Shown: positions 1 through 6,197 of the stretch, one piece after another
How the letters are laid out: each line of letters opens with the position of its first letter
Position numbering within the stretch: the stretch's first letter is position 1
Assembly: GCA_903842855.1 (NCBI GenBank)
Contig: CAIMNT010000141.1
Location: forward strand, 1-7,403
Reading direction: 5' to 3'
DNA from: an uncultured Actinomycetes bacterium
GTDB taxonomy: Bacteria; Actinomycetota; Actinomycetes; Nanopelagicales; Nanopelagicaceae
Length of the DNA: 7,403 bases
Program-made: the position numbers and the translations under genes
Notes under the pieces: generated by a model
What the model saw: only the letters and a program-made list of their open reading frames with translations
Told to the model about the DNA's origin: nothing
The model's database searches: none

Positions 1-828
1 AGGTTCTGCCTCGCCCGCACCTGATGCTCCGCCCATGATTACAAGTGCTAACTTCGCACGCAGATGCGGTGTATGCGCCAGCATTTCTGCGACTGCGCGG
101 ACCAATACCTCAGGACCTTTATGTGGTTGTACGCGTCCCACAAAGGTGACCATCTGAGCATCGGGTGCAATATTGAGTTTCTCTCGCGCCGCGAGTTTTC
201 CAGCTCCAACGGTAAACCTCGCCAAATCCACTCCCGGCGTCACGACAAATACATTGTCGGGACAGGCGCCATATAACGAGACCAAACTCGCCGCTTCTGC
301 ATCCGTATTCGCGATAAGCGCTGCGGCATTGGCAACTATCTGCTCTTCGCCAATCGCTCGGATTGCTGGTTCAGGTGATTCACCTTCTGCCATATTTAAA
401 TTCTTAACACGTGCCATCGTGTGCATGGTGTGAACGAGTGGAATTGAAGTTCGCTCTGACAACATCCAACCAAGCTGACCACTTATCCAATAGTGGGAGT
501 GCAAGATCTTGTAATAGTTCTTGGGTAACGAATTAAAGATTTCCATCACTCCATGTGTAAGAGCGCCGATCTGAGAGGGCAGTTCCTCTTTAGAGAGTCC
601 TTTAAATGGTCCCGCCTCCACATGGCGAACGGTTACACCGGGGGCAATTTCTACTATTTTTGGCAGGTAGGGGTCAGTTGAACGGGTGTAGATATCAACA
701 TCAACTCCTGAAGCCGCCATCTTGATGGCGCTTTCTACGACATAAATATTCATTCCGCCGGCGTCGCCCATGCCCGCTTGATCTAATGGAGAGGTGTGCA
801 CCATCAGTGTTGCGATATGACCTCTCAT
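1..828 (-). CDS. mshA: D-inositol-3-phosphate glycosyltransferase MshA, partial (C-terminus beyond left edge)
   Basis: This GT4-family glycosyltransferase joins UDP-GlcNAc to 1-L-myo-inositol 1-phosphate, the first committed step of mycothiol synthesis in the cytoplasm. I translated the minus strand by hand from the ATG at 828; the frame stays open for 276 codons to the window edge. Against a usual length of about 420 residues, roughly the last third is missing. The N-terminal nucleotide-sugar loop is typical of MshA (HTSPLDQAGMGDAGGMNIYV, residues 11-30). HSHYWISG follows at 110-117, HTMHTMARVKN at 133-143, and the C-lobe phosphate-binding motif GRVQPHKGPE at 231-240 (R232, K237). The start lies 9 nt after the asparaginase stop. 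There is no Shine-Dalgarno, but a TANNNT box sits exactly 6 nt upstream, so it may have its own leaderless promoter as well as read-through. MshA rather than another GT4 enzyme is very likely from the motif set. Confidence 0.95.
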   Translation of the reverse strand, partial: MRGHIATLMVHTSPLDQAGMGDAGGMNIYVVESAIKMAASGVDVDIYTRSTDPYLPKIVEIAPGVTVRHVEAGPFKGLSKEELPSQIGALTHGVMEIFNSLPKNYYKILHSHYWISGQLGWMLSERTSIPLVHTMHTMARVKNLNMAEGESPEPAIRAIGEEQIVANAAALIANTDAEAASLVSLYGACPDNVFVVTPGVDLARFTVGAGKLAAREKLNIAPDAQMVTFVGRVQPHKGPEVLVRAVAEMLAHTPHLRAKLALVIMGGASGAGEAEP

Positions 829-840
829 TAGAAAAGTCTA
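829..840 (-). promoter_or_regulatory. Candidate leaderless -10 box before mshA
   Basis: On the minus strand the 12 bases before the mshA ATG read TAGACT-TTTCTA. TAGACT fits the actinobacterial -10 consensus TANNNT and would put transcription start at the A of the start codon. It overlaps the TAG stop of the asparaginase gene. No convincing -35 is visible and no SD is present. This is inference from spacing and consensus only. Confidence 0.35.
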
Positions 841-1782
841 TAACTGGTGCAGCGAAGGCGATACTCGAATTTCGCCGGTGACCTGTCCTCCACCTTTTAC
901 TGGGACGGGATCAATCTCTGCCTCGATATTCCATGCGGAAAGTACCGCTTTTACAATGGCTGGGAAGGCGCGATCACTTCCATCGCTCACCTTGAATACA
1001 CATGACCGACCATCTTCCAGCGACATTAATTCAACGGCTTCAGCTCCATCTTTCATAAAGAGACCGGGGATCTGTTGCATGAGCGTTGTGGTCAGGCGTC
1101 CTAGTCCCGCAACCATTTCGGGATGAGCCATACAAGCAGATACAACTTCTTGATAAACAGGATCGCCAGATACCCGCATGGTGTGGGCACCTATAGCAAA
1201 ACCCCTTGTTGTAATTAAGAAGAGTGGAGCACCGCATCCATCAATTGTGGTCGATAAAACAGATCCACCAATCAACGATTGAATTTCTTGGCGGATCGCC
1301 ACTTGCAATGGATGTGTTGGATCTAGATAGGTGGATGTATCCCAACCATTCACAACGCAGGTAGCGAGCATTCCCGCATGTTTACCACTACATCCCTGCG
1401 CCAATCGCGATGGTGGATTACTTCCCCACGCCGCTTTTTCAGCGCGACCTAATGGATAGTCAATGGAGTTTTGTAGATCGGCAACGGTGAGGCCCGCTCC
1501 CGCAAGTATTGATTCGACTACACGAAAATGATTTGCTGCGCCGGAGTGACTGGCACAGACCATTGCCAACTCTTGCGGACTCACTCGCAGTCCATTGCGA
1601 ACCATCGCCGCCGCTTGAAATGATTTGATTGAAGAACGGGGATACATCGGCGCATCAATATCGCCAATTGCCGCTCGAATACTTCCATCAGTATTAACAA
1701 GCGCTAAGTGGCCACTATGAACAGATTCGATTGCCCCAGCTCGCACAACTTCCGCGAGTACATCTCCAGCAAAATTAGGCAT
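838..1782 (-). CDS. L-asparaginase, asparaginase II (Rhizobium etli ReAV-type) family
   Basis: This predicted cytoplasmic enzyme hydrolyses L-asparagine to aspartate and ammonia. It belongs to the ReAV-type family (Pfam asparaginase_II), unrelated in fold to E. coli AnsA/AnsB. Counting from the ATG at 1782 (314 residues), the serine-lysine motif RSSIK is at 49-53, ASHSG at 78-82 supplies the second serine, CSGK at 131-134 and DGCG at 181-184. In the R. etli enzyme the equivalents form a beta-lactamase-like Ser-Lys active site plus a zinc site made of two Cys and a Lys; here those would be C131, K134 and C183, all present. No signal peptide is visible. A TTG directly upstream (1785) could also start translation; I prefer the ATG. 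The gene follows the nitrobindin-like gene by 3 nt and precedes mshA by 9 nt, so it is probably cotranscribed. Its link to mycothiol is not obvious. Confidence 0.9.
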   Translation of the reverse strand: MPNFAGDVLAEVVRAGAIESVHSGHLALVNTDGSIRAAIGDIDAPMYPRSSIKSFQAAAMVRNGLRVSPQELAMVCASHSGAANHFRVVESILAGAGLTVADLQNSIDYPLGRAEKAAWGSNPPSRLAQGCSGKHAGMLATCVVNGWDTSTYLDPTHPLQVAIRQEIQSLIGGSVLSTTIDGCGAPLFLITTRGFAIGAHTMRVSGDPVYQEVVSACMAHPEMVAGLGRLTTTLMQQIPGLFMKDGAEAVELMSLEDGRSCVFKVSDGSDRAFPAIVKAVLSAWNIEAEIDPVPVKGGGQVTGEIRVSPSLHQL

Positions 1783-1785
1783 CAA

Positions 1786-2286
1786 TTATTCCGACTGACG
1801 CTCGAGTGAGGACCACATATATGACTGTAACTCATGGCCATCCATCTCTACATCGTGTGCGAAAAAGAGCTGACCTTCGAAAAGTCCATAAAGCCGAGAG
1901 GCAGATTCCACTGACTTTCCAGATGGCGAAACATAACCGCGATCTAGCGCGAGTTGAATCTTAGGACCATCATAAATTCCTACCCAGCCCTCACCTCTGC
2001 CGGTGTTGTAGGCAAGAACTACTTCTAAAACTTTATTGGGCATGGCATGCCAGAAACCAACTTCATTATCAAAGGGTTCGATGATGTTGGAGTCATCATC
2101 GATCAACCAGGTTCTGGAGTAATAGTTGAGAAAGTTACGGCCGTCGTGATTGAAGGTCACCTCTTGGGCGAATTGGAAAGGTTGGATTCCTGGATACTCA
2201 CCTCGACCTTTGCCACGCCAAGTTCCGACCAACCAGGCGAGCGGATAGAGGTCTTCGTGGAGCCCCTCGGGAATTGTGAATGCCAT
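1786..2286 (-). CDS. FABP/nitrobindin-like beta-barrel protein (DUF1794/THAP4 heme-binding-like family)
   Basis: This 166-residue single-domain protein matches the bacterial nitrobindin-like family: 10-stranded lipocalin-like barrels, some of which bind heme and handle nitric oxide or peroxynitrite. The family signature GTWRGKGRGEYPGI is at residues 21-34, preceded by the LAWLVG segment, and the C-terminal strand ends in SYMWSSLER (155-163). In heme-binding members that strand carries the proximal histidine (pattern PHxxAxLxR); by my alignment this position is Y156. Some actinobacterial members annotated as nitrobindin-like also lack the histidine, so heme binding should not be assumed. The ATG at 2286 abuts the TAA of the small upstream ORF (TAAATG) and has a GAGAGG SD 9 nt upstream inside that ORF, implying translational coupling. 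The family is certain; the ligand and function are unknown. Confidence 0.88.
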   Translation of the reverse strand: MAFTIPEGLHEDLYPLAWLVGTWRGKGRGEYPGIQPFQFAQEVTFNHDGRNFLNYYSRTWLIDDDSNIIEPFDNEVGFWHAMPNKVLEVVLAYNTGRGEGWVGIYDGPKIQLALDRGYVSPSGKSVESASRLYGLFEGQLFFAHDVEMDGHELQSYMWSSLERQSE

Positions 2287-2403
2287 TTACTCTGCCCTCT
2301 CTTGCCGCCACAGGCGAACCGCGCCGCGTATTCCAAAGCCAATAAGAAATAATCCAAAGGCGCCCGCTCCAACAATTAGTGCTAGAGAAGTCACGGTCAC
2401 CAC
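2287..2403 (-). CDS. Small single-pass membrane protein (hypothetical, 35-38 aa)
   Basis: A short minus-strand frame ends with TAA immediately before the nitrobindin-like ATG. From the GTG at 2403 it encodes 38 residues; GTGs at 2400 and 2394 would give 37 or 35. Roughly residues 7-25 form one hydrophobic helix (LALIVGAGAFGLFLIGFGI) rich in small residues, with Gly at several close spacings that could support helix packing. It is followed by a basic tail containing four Arg (IRGAVRLWRQERAE), predicting N-out/C-in by the positive-inside rule. A TANNNT box 6 nt before 2403 suggests a leaderless start there, whereas GAGGTG about 6 nt before 2394 could act as an SD, so the start is unresolved. 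I do not recognise the family. Its zero-gap junction with the next gene, and its filling of what would otherwise be an empty gap, support it being real. Confidence 0.6.
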   Translation of the reverse strand: MVTVTSLALIVGAGAFGLFLIGFGIRGAVRLWRQERAE

Positions 2404-2408
2404 CTCGT

Positions 2409-2427
2409 AATCGTAACCGTTACCATT
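2409..2427. promoter_or_regulatory. Symmetric divergent promoter/operator candidate between the DsrE gene and the small-ORF operon
   Basis: AATCGTAACCGTTACCATT is an inverted repeat with one mismatched pair; its core GTAAC-C-GTTAC (2413-2423) is perfect. Read outward, each arm gives nearly the same element: GTTACCATT on plus and GTTACGATT on minus. Each contains a TANNNT box (TACCAT 2421-2426 plus; TACGAT 2415-2410 minus) exactly 6 nt before a start codon (ATG 2433 plus; GTG 2403 minus). It could be two back-to-back leaderless promoters, an operator over both, or both. No good -35 is seen on either side. Confidence 0.45.
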
Positions 2428-2432
2428 CAATT

Positions 2433-2792
2433 ATGAAGAAGTTGGTGGTCAAAGTGATGACCGGCAGCGATGATCCGGAGCGGACCGCACAAGCATTTAC
2501 GGTAGCTGCCACCGCTATCGCTAGCGGGGTTGATGTTTCACTCTGGCTGACTAGTGAAGCCACCACTATGGCGTTGCCCGGCAGAGCTGAAACCTTCGAA
2601 CTTCCTCACTCAGCCCCGCTTCACGAACTTCGTGATGCAATTTTGGATGCAGGTTCAATCACCGTCTGTACTCAATGTGCAGCACGCCGAAATATCACTG
2701 AGGCAGATTTGATTCCAGGCATAACAATTAAGGGATCCACCTCATTCGTCGCAGAGATTATGAATGAGGGAGTGCAAGTTCTAGTTTATTAA
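2433..2792 (+). CDS. DsrE/DsrF-like family protein
   Basis: This 119-residue cytoplasmic protein has the DsrE-like alpha/beta fold pattern. It opens with a beta strand and small loop (KKLVVKVMTGSDDPER, 2-17), then a helix and a strand ending in SLWLTSEA (36-43), then a cysteine motif at VCTQCAARRNI (78-88), and ends in VLVY. C79 lies where TusD/DsrE sulfur-relay proteins carry their active cysteine; C82 makes it a CxxC. Sulfur transfer or a redox role is therefore plausible, but the partners TusB/TusC/TusE are not here. An in-frame GTG at 2379 would add 18 residues running through the divergent promoter region. I chose the ATG at 2433 because homology-like sequence begins there and TACCAT lies 6 nt upstream, consistent with a leaderless mRNA. 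It is the only plus-strand gene in the window. Confidence 0.85.
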   Translation: MKKLVVKVMTGSDDPERTAQAFTVAATAIASGVDVSLWLTSEATTMALPGRAETFELPHSAPLHELRDAILDAGSITVCTQCAARRNITEADLIPGITIKGSTSFVAEIMNEGVQVLVY

Positions 2793-4834
2793 TTCAGTCC
2801 GCGACGTTTTAGCAGTGGTTCAATAGTTGCCTCACGGCCGCGGAAATTCTTGTACATCTGCATTGAATCCAACGAACCACCTCGGCTCAATAATTGGTTG
2901 CGGAAGTGATCACCATTGGCCCGCGTCAGCCCGCCATTCTCCTTAAACCAATCGACAGTATCGGCATCAAGAATCTCTGACCAGATATAGCCGTAGTAAC
3001 CCGCGGAGTATCCGCCTGCAAATATGTGTGAGAAATAAGTGGAGCGATATCGAGTAGGAACGGGTGCATAAGTGAGGCCGTACTCTTCAATTGCATTGCG
3101 CTCAAACTCAACGACATCTGGGATCTCATACCCTTGCGGAATTTGATGCAGAGCCAAATCCAAGATCGCCGCCTGCAAATAAGCGGTGGTGTCATGTCCC
3201 TGGTTGAATGTCGATGAATTTTCAATTGCATCAAGAGCTGATTGAGGGAGCTTCTCACCCGTTTGATAGTGAACCGCAAAGTTTTCGACAACTTCAGGCC
3301 AGAAGATCCACATCTCGTTAACCTGCGACGGGAACTCTACGAAATCGCGCTCAACACTGGTACCTGAGGTGCGCGGATATTTAACCTGCGAGAAGAGACC
3401 GTGCAGGGCATGACCGAATTCGTGGAATAGAGTCGTCAGGAAATCAAAGGTCAGCAGGGTTGGCTCGCCGGCTGGTGGTTTAACGATGTTGAGGTTGTTG
3501 CAGACGACCGGGAGCTGACCAAAGAGGAAATTCTGATCCACCAGATTGTTCATCCATGCGCCGCCGCGCTTGGAATCGCGAGTGTAGAAGTCACCTATAA
3601 AGAGCCCGAGTTTCGAGCCGTCCTCGTTGTTAACTTCAAAGGCCCTCGCCTCTGGATGGTATGTAACGATATCTGGCCGCTCTTTAAAAGTGATTCCATA
3701 TAGTTTTGTAGCGGCGTAGAAAACCCCATCCCAAAGCGTCTTCTCGAGTTCAAAGTATGGCTTGAGAGCCGCGGTATCGACGTTGTATTTCAGAGCGCGC
3801 ACCTGCTCCGAGTACAGATCCCAATCCCAACTCTCGAGCGCAAAATTCTCTCCAGAAGCGTTAATCGCCTCCTGCAAGAGCGCTCCTTCGCTCTTTGCAT
3901 TTGCAACAGCCGAGATCGCAATCTTGCGCAACATTGCATGGACATTTTCCGGTGACTTCGCGGTTCCATTACTCGTGATGTACTCGGCATGGCTCTTGAC
4001 GCCAAAGAGTGTGGCGCGACGTGCGCGCAATTTCGTCATGGCGGTTAGTACAGATTTGGTGTCGTTCTCGTTATCTCGATTGGCACGAGCGAGTGAGGCC
4101 TTCATGATCCGCTCACGGAGCGGGCGATGTGTGAGTGAGGCTAGTGCTGGGTTACCGCTGAAATTAACTGCGCTGATGAGCCATTTATCGGCAAGGCGAC
4201 GGCTCTCTGCAGCTAACTTCGCTGCCGCGATCTCATTTGAGCTCAGCCCGTCTAACTCCTCAACACGGTCAACAATGATTGCCGAATCATTGGTATCGGC
4301 TAAAACTTTTCGTGAGAACTCCGCCTCCAACTTAGATAGCTCTTCGTTAAGTCCTTTGAGTTCTTCGCGTTGCTCTGGAGTTAGATGAGCTCCTGCAAAA
4401 TGAAAGTCTTTGTAATAGAGCTCCAATAGTCGGGAATCTTCTTCCTTCAGACCCAGTGAATTACGTTCGTTATACAACTTTTCAATACGAGACCAGAGTT
4501 TCGGATTGAGTTTTATAGCATCTTGATGCGCGGCAATTCTAGGAGCGATCTCTGCTTCAATCGCATCTAGCGCATCAGATGTATCGCTCGATGATTTGTT
4601 ATAGAAGACCAACGCTACTCGCGTAACGGTGCGACCACTCTTCTCTAGTGCAACGATGGTATTTTCAAAAGTGATTTCTGGTTGAGCAATAATTGCTTCA
4701 ACCTCTGCAATTTGCTCTTCCATCCCACCATAGAAACCCGGCAGATAGTGCTCATCTTTAATGAGCGCGAAGGGCGGCATCTCGTATTCGAGAGTGCTTA
4801 CAGCGGCGAATGGATTTGATGGATCAAGGCTCAT
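2789..4834 (-). CDS. dcp: M3-family zinc oligopeptidase, peptidyl-dipeptidase Dcp-like
   Basis: This 681-residue cytoplasmic thermolysin-like metallopeptidase probably cleaves short peptides, releasing C-terminal dipeptides. Counting from the ATG at 4834, the zinc motif HEFGH is at 471-475 (H471, E472, H475). The third ligand is E500 in DFVEFPSQVNE, the 29-residue spacing typical of Dcp and oligopeptidase A. The C-terminal substrate-binding segment HIFAGGYSAGYYGYIWSE starts near 603. The length equals E. coli Dcp (about 680), so it is complete, and no signal peptide is visible. An upstream extension to 4879 would overlap ygfZ by 35 bp and adds a non-homologous basic tail, so I rejected it. 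The gene starts 10 nt after ygfZ and should be cotranscribed with it. Its stop overlaps that of the convergent DsrE gene, leaving no room for a terminator between them. Dcp is favoured over OpdA by the motif wording; this is moderately sure. Confidence 0.93.
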   Translation of the reverse strand: MSLDPSNPFAAVSTLEYEMPPFALIKDEHYLPGFYGGMEEQIAEVEAIIAQPEITFENTIVALEKSGRTVTRVALVFYNKSSSDTSDALDAIEAEIAPRIAAHQDAIKLNPKLWSRIEKLYNERNSLGLKEEDSRLLELYYKDFHFAGAHLTPEQREELKGLNEELSKLEAEFSRKVLADTNDSAIIVDRVEELDGLSSNEIAAAKLAAESRRLADKWLISAVNFSGNPALASLTHRPLRERIMKASLARANRDNENDTKSVLTAMTKLRARRATLFGVKSHAEYITSNGTAKSPENVHAMLRKIAISAVANAKSEGALLQEAINASGENFALESWDWDLYSEQVRALKYNVDTAALKPYFELEKTLWDGVFYAATKLYGITFKERPDIVTYHPEARAFEVNNEDGSKLGLFIGDFYTRDSKRGGAWMNNLVDQNFLFGQLPVVCNNLNIVKPPAGEPTLLTFDFLTTLFHEFGHALHGLFSQVKYPRTSGTSVERDFVEFPSQVNEMWIFWPEVVENFAVHYQTGEKLPQSALDAIENSSTFNQGHDTTAYLQAAILDLALHQIPQGYEIPDVVEFERNAIEEYGLTYAPVPTRYRSTYFSHIFAGGYSAGYYGYIWSEILDADTVDWFKENGGLTRANGDHFRNQLLSRGGSLDSMQMYKNFRGREATIEPLLKRRGLN

Positions 4835-4836
4835 AG

Positions 4837-4846
4837 CCTTAATCCT
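4837..4846 (-). promoter_or_regulatory. Ribosome binding site fixing the M3 peptidase start
   Basis: On the minus strand AGGA (4846-4843), overlapping the ygfZ TAG stop, lies 8 nt before the ATG at 4834; a second purine cluster AAGG is 2 nt from it. This supports the 4834 start over the longer frame reaching 4879 and suggests reinitiation by ribosomes finishing ygfZ. Confidence 0.6.
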
Positions 4847-5756
4847 ATTCTGCGGGAACGAGTACTTCTTGGGTCGCACTTACTCCATCGATATCGAGCA
4901 CTGCATCTACAGGAGTGGTCCGTTTGATAACCGCTAGCGCGATCGGCCCAAGCTCATAATGGCGCGCCATAGAGCCAATAAATCCGACCTCTTTGCCTTC
5001 CAAGTGCACCTTGGCTCCATGCTCTGGCATGTGAACCATCGATCCATCCAAATGGAGCAGCACTAGTCGACGAGGAGGATGACCTAGGTTGAAAACCTTC
5101 GCCACGGTCTCTTGTCCGCGGTAGCAACCCTTGTTCATATGTACCGCGGTGTTGAGAAGCCCTAATTCGTTGGGGATCGACTTGTGATCAGTCTCAAGCA
5201 AAATTCTGGGTCGCCCCGCAGCGATTCTCTCTGCTTCTAGCGCCCACGTTCCAACCTGCATATGTCCCGCACTTTTAAAGGCGGCGACAACATCTTCAAG
5301 TTCGGTTCGTGGCACAAGGGCGTAAGGTCCACCAAAAGCATCGGCTGCGCCAGGTGCACGCAGAACCGCAAATTCAGGTGTTCGATCTTGTACATCGACA
5401 TCCAACATAAATTTCATCTTATTTAAATAGTCAATAAGCTCTTGTGCCTTCGCAGATTCAGTATGAAACCAGATGGTCTCACCATCATCTACAAAGAAAA
5501 GTTGTTGTTCAATATGACCTTGAGCATCGAGCAATAAGGTTTCACTCCATTGCCCAGTTGGGAGGGTGAGCAACTCCTGGGTCATCATGTCGTTGATCCA
5601 TTTAATTCGATCTTTGCCCGAGACCGTGACTACAGAGCGATGCGAGAGATCGGCCCAAGCTTTTCCAGAAGCGAGCGCACGTTGTTCGTGATTGGGTTCC
5701 CCGAAGTGCCAAATGGCACCAGTATCTAACCCAGATTCGACGAGTACTGCGCTCAT
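4845..5756 (-). CDS. ygfZ: YgfZ/GcvT-like folate-binding protein, Fe-S cluster maintenance
   Basis: This 303-residue protein is homologous to the aminomethyltransferase fold of GcvT and is thought to act with tetrahydrofolate in repair or assembly of certain [4Fe-4S] enzymes. The signature KGCYRGQE is at 209-216, with the essential cysteine at C211, preceded by the typical IPNELGLLNTAVHMN segment (194-208). The N-terminal half carries the GcvT-like DLSHRSVVTVSGKDR stretch (36-50). Length and ends fit a complete protein. The ATG at 5756 is 3 nt after the stop of the upstream Fur-family gene. It has neither an SD nor a TANNNT box at leaderless spacing, so translation probably depends on coupling. 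Fur-family regulator next to ygfZ is an arrangement I associate with other Actinobacteria, linking metal sensing and Fe-S upkeep; this is from memory. Confidence 0.93.
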   Translation of the reverse strand: MSAVLVESGLDTGAIWHFGEPNHEQRALASGKAWADLSHRSVVTVSGKDRIKWINDMMTQELLTLPTGQWSETLLLDAQGHIEQQLFFVDDGETIWFHTESAKAQELIDYLNKMKFMLDVDVQDRTPEFAVLRAPGAADAFGGPYALVPRTELEDVVAAFKSAGHMQVGTWALEAERIAAGRPRILLETDHKSIPNELGLLNTAVHMNKGCYRGQETVAKVFNLGHPPRRLVLLHLDGSMVHMPEHGAKVHLEGKEVGFIGSMARHYELGPIALAVIKRTTPVDAVLDIDGVSATQEVLVPAE

Positions 5757-5759
5757 GTA

Positions 5760-6176
5760 TTAATTAGTAAGAGCGGCACAAGATGCGCATGTGCCATAGA
5801 TTGCAAAGTGTGTGACATCGGTCTTGAAGCCGTAGTCATCAGAGAGTTGCTGTACAAATGGCGCAGCGGATTCAATGGGAGCATCGCCTACAACTCCACA
5901 GATGCCACAGACCAGATGGAGATGCGTTAACTCCTCAGCGGCGTGATAGGTAGCGCCACCGTGACCAAGGTGTGTGTGTTGCACCAAGCCCACATTTTCC
6001 AGCGTCTCCAGATTGCGGTAGACGGTCGAGAGATTAATTCCGGGATGGGTCAGGTGGATTCGATTCGCAACTTCTTCAGGTGTGGCATGCCCAAGATCGC
6101 GCACCGCCTGGAGGACCAGCTCCCTCTGCGGGGTTAAGCGGAGTCCTTTTTCACGTAATTCATTCTGTTCAGCCAT
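5760..6176 (-). CDS. Fur-family metalloregulator, Nur (nickel)-like
   Basis: This 138-residue homodimeric DNA-binding repressor has a winged helix at residues 10-65 (GLRLTPQRELVL at 11-22; recognition helix INLSTVYRNLETLE at 47-60) and a dimerisation domain after it. Two CxxC pairs, C90/C93 and C130/C133, form the usual structural zinc site. Possible sensory ligands are H30, H67, H69, H85, H87 and H123. With a constant offset of 3, these match the residues I recall for Streptomyces Nur: Ni-site H70, H72, H126 and M-site H33, H88, H90; the fourth M-site ligand, H86, is L83 here. The HTHLGHG segment also resembles Nur. Nur represses nickel uptake and Fe-superoxide dismutase genes; no such targets are in this window. 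Zur or Fur function remains possible. It is followed 3 nt later by ygfZ, and a small inverted repeat lies at its start, which could serve autoregulation. Confidence 0.88.
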   Translation of the reverse strand: MAEQNELREKGLRLTPQRELVLQAVRDLGHATPEEVANRIHLTHPGINLSTVYRNLETLENVGLVQHTHLGHGGATYHAAEELTHLHLVCGICGVVGDAPIESAAPFVQQLSDDYGFKTDVTHFAIYGTCASCAALTN

Positions 6177-6181
6177 GGGAC

Positions 6182-6197
6182 TAGCCTACCGAGGCTA
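6182..6197 (-). promoter_or_regulatory. Inverted repeat at the start of the Fur-family gene, overlapping a candidate -10 box
   Basis: TAGCCT-4 nt-AGGCTA is a perfect 6-bp inverted repeat in the 18-nt gap before the regulator gene. One arm contains the stop codon of the epimerase gene. The other overlaps TAGGCT (6188-6183), a TANNNT box exactly 6 nt before the ATG at 6176, and the only AGG that could act as a weak SD. It could be a promoter with an operator, or a small RNA hairpin limiting translation. Confidence 0.35.

Noticed and set aside
2157..2375. 72-codon minus-strand frame crossing the nitrobindin-like start
   Set aside because: It overlaps the well-supported nitrobindin-like and small-ORF frames, and its C-terminal part is a shifted reading of the first.
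2379..2432. N-terminal extension of the DsrE gene from GTG 2379
   Set aside because: The 18 residues are Arg/Asn-rich, read through the palindromic promoter region, and precede the natural beta-strand start of the fold.
3762..4388. 208-codon plus-strand open frame inside the M3 peptidase gene
   Set aside because: It is antisense to a well-supported peptidase; the Ser/Ala/Arg-rich composition is typical of a shadow frame and no domain is visible.
4835..4879. N-terminal extension of the M3 peptidase to 4879
   Set aside because: It would overlap ygfZ by 35 bp, adds a tail unlike the family, and the SD fits the ATG at 4834.
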